Assembly (NCBI GenBank): GCA_023819545.1
Contig: JAMWCA010000087.1
Span: forward strand, 1-5,828
Length of the DNA: 5,828 bases
DNA from: Candidatus Omnitrophota bacterium
Lineage (GTDB): Bacteria > Ratteibacteria > UBA8468 > B48-G9 > JAFGKM01
Direction of reading: 5' to 3'
The notes below the pieces were generated by a model, which saw nothing but the letters and a program-made list of their open reading frames with translations, was not told the DNA's origin and did no database searches. Shown piece after piece: positions 5,821 through 5,828 of this stretch. The position numbers and the translations under genes are program-made. The number at the start of each line of letters is the position of its first letter. The first letter of the stretch is position 1.

Positions 5821-5828
5821 AGATTACA

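Noticed and set aside
1..5828. CRISPR array, tRNA, rRNA, insertion sequence or toxin-antitoxin pair
   Set aside because: No regularly spaced repeats, cloverleaf-like stretch, transposase motifs or small paired genes were seen; coding density leaves almost no unexplained space. No gap exceeds 85 nt.

Overview
The window looks like a piece of a low-GC bacterial chromosome (about one third GC by eye), with tightly packed genes all on the + strand, strong AGGAGG-type ribosome binding sites and overlapping or nearly touching genes. I cannot assign a lineage from sequence alone. The gene content is bacterial (RecA, class I ketol-acid reductoisomerase, separate acetolactate synthase subunits). The AT-rich, AGA-rich coding style would suit many uncultured or thermophilic low-GC phyla.

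Left part (1-3656): amino-acid biosynthesis. The window opens inside proC (last step of proline synthesis; only the C-terminal half is present). After a 59-nt gap come ilvB, ilvN/ilvH and ilvC, the first two steps shared by valine, isoleucine and leucine synthesis. The large and small acetolactate synthase subunits are 11 nt apart, and ilvC follows the small subunit after 13 nt, so the three are almost certainly one transcript. No T-box or leader-peptide attenuator fits in the short space before ilvB. Valine feedback through the small subunit, whose key residues are conserved, is the control that can be seen.

Middle (3653-5303): RNA/DNA maintenance. thpR (RNA 2',3'-cyclic phosphodiesterase, LigT/2H family) starts inside the ilvC stop codon (ATGA overlap) and has no Shine-Dalgarno of its own. 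It is followed by recA, a thpR-recA order known from many bacteria. The 85-nt thpR-recA gap is the only substantial regulatory region. It holds a GC-rich island unlike its surroundings and a good sigma70-type promoter whose spacer is filled by an inverted repeat, a candidate operator for recA.

Right end (5296-5828): a Gfo/Idh/MocA-family NAD(P)-dependent oxidoreductase starts within the last codons of recA. Its frame is cut by a TAG after 174 residues, about half the usual family length. The codons after the TAG (Arg-Leu) continue the family pattern in which Trp is expected, so the stop looks like a TGG-to-TAG change (real nonsense mutation, readthrough/recoding, or sequence error).

I found no rRNA, tRNA, CRISPR array or transposase. 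Apart from the points above, this is an ordinary housekeeping region. I do not see a convincing new biological system in it.
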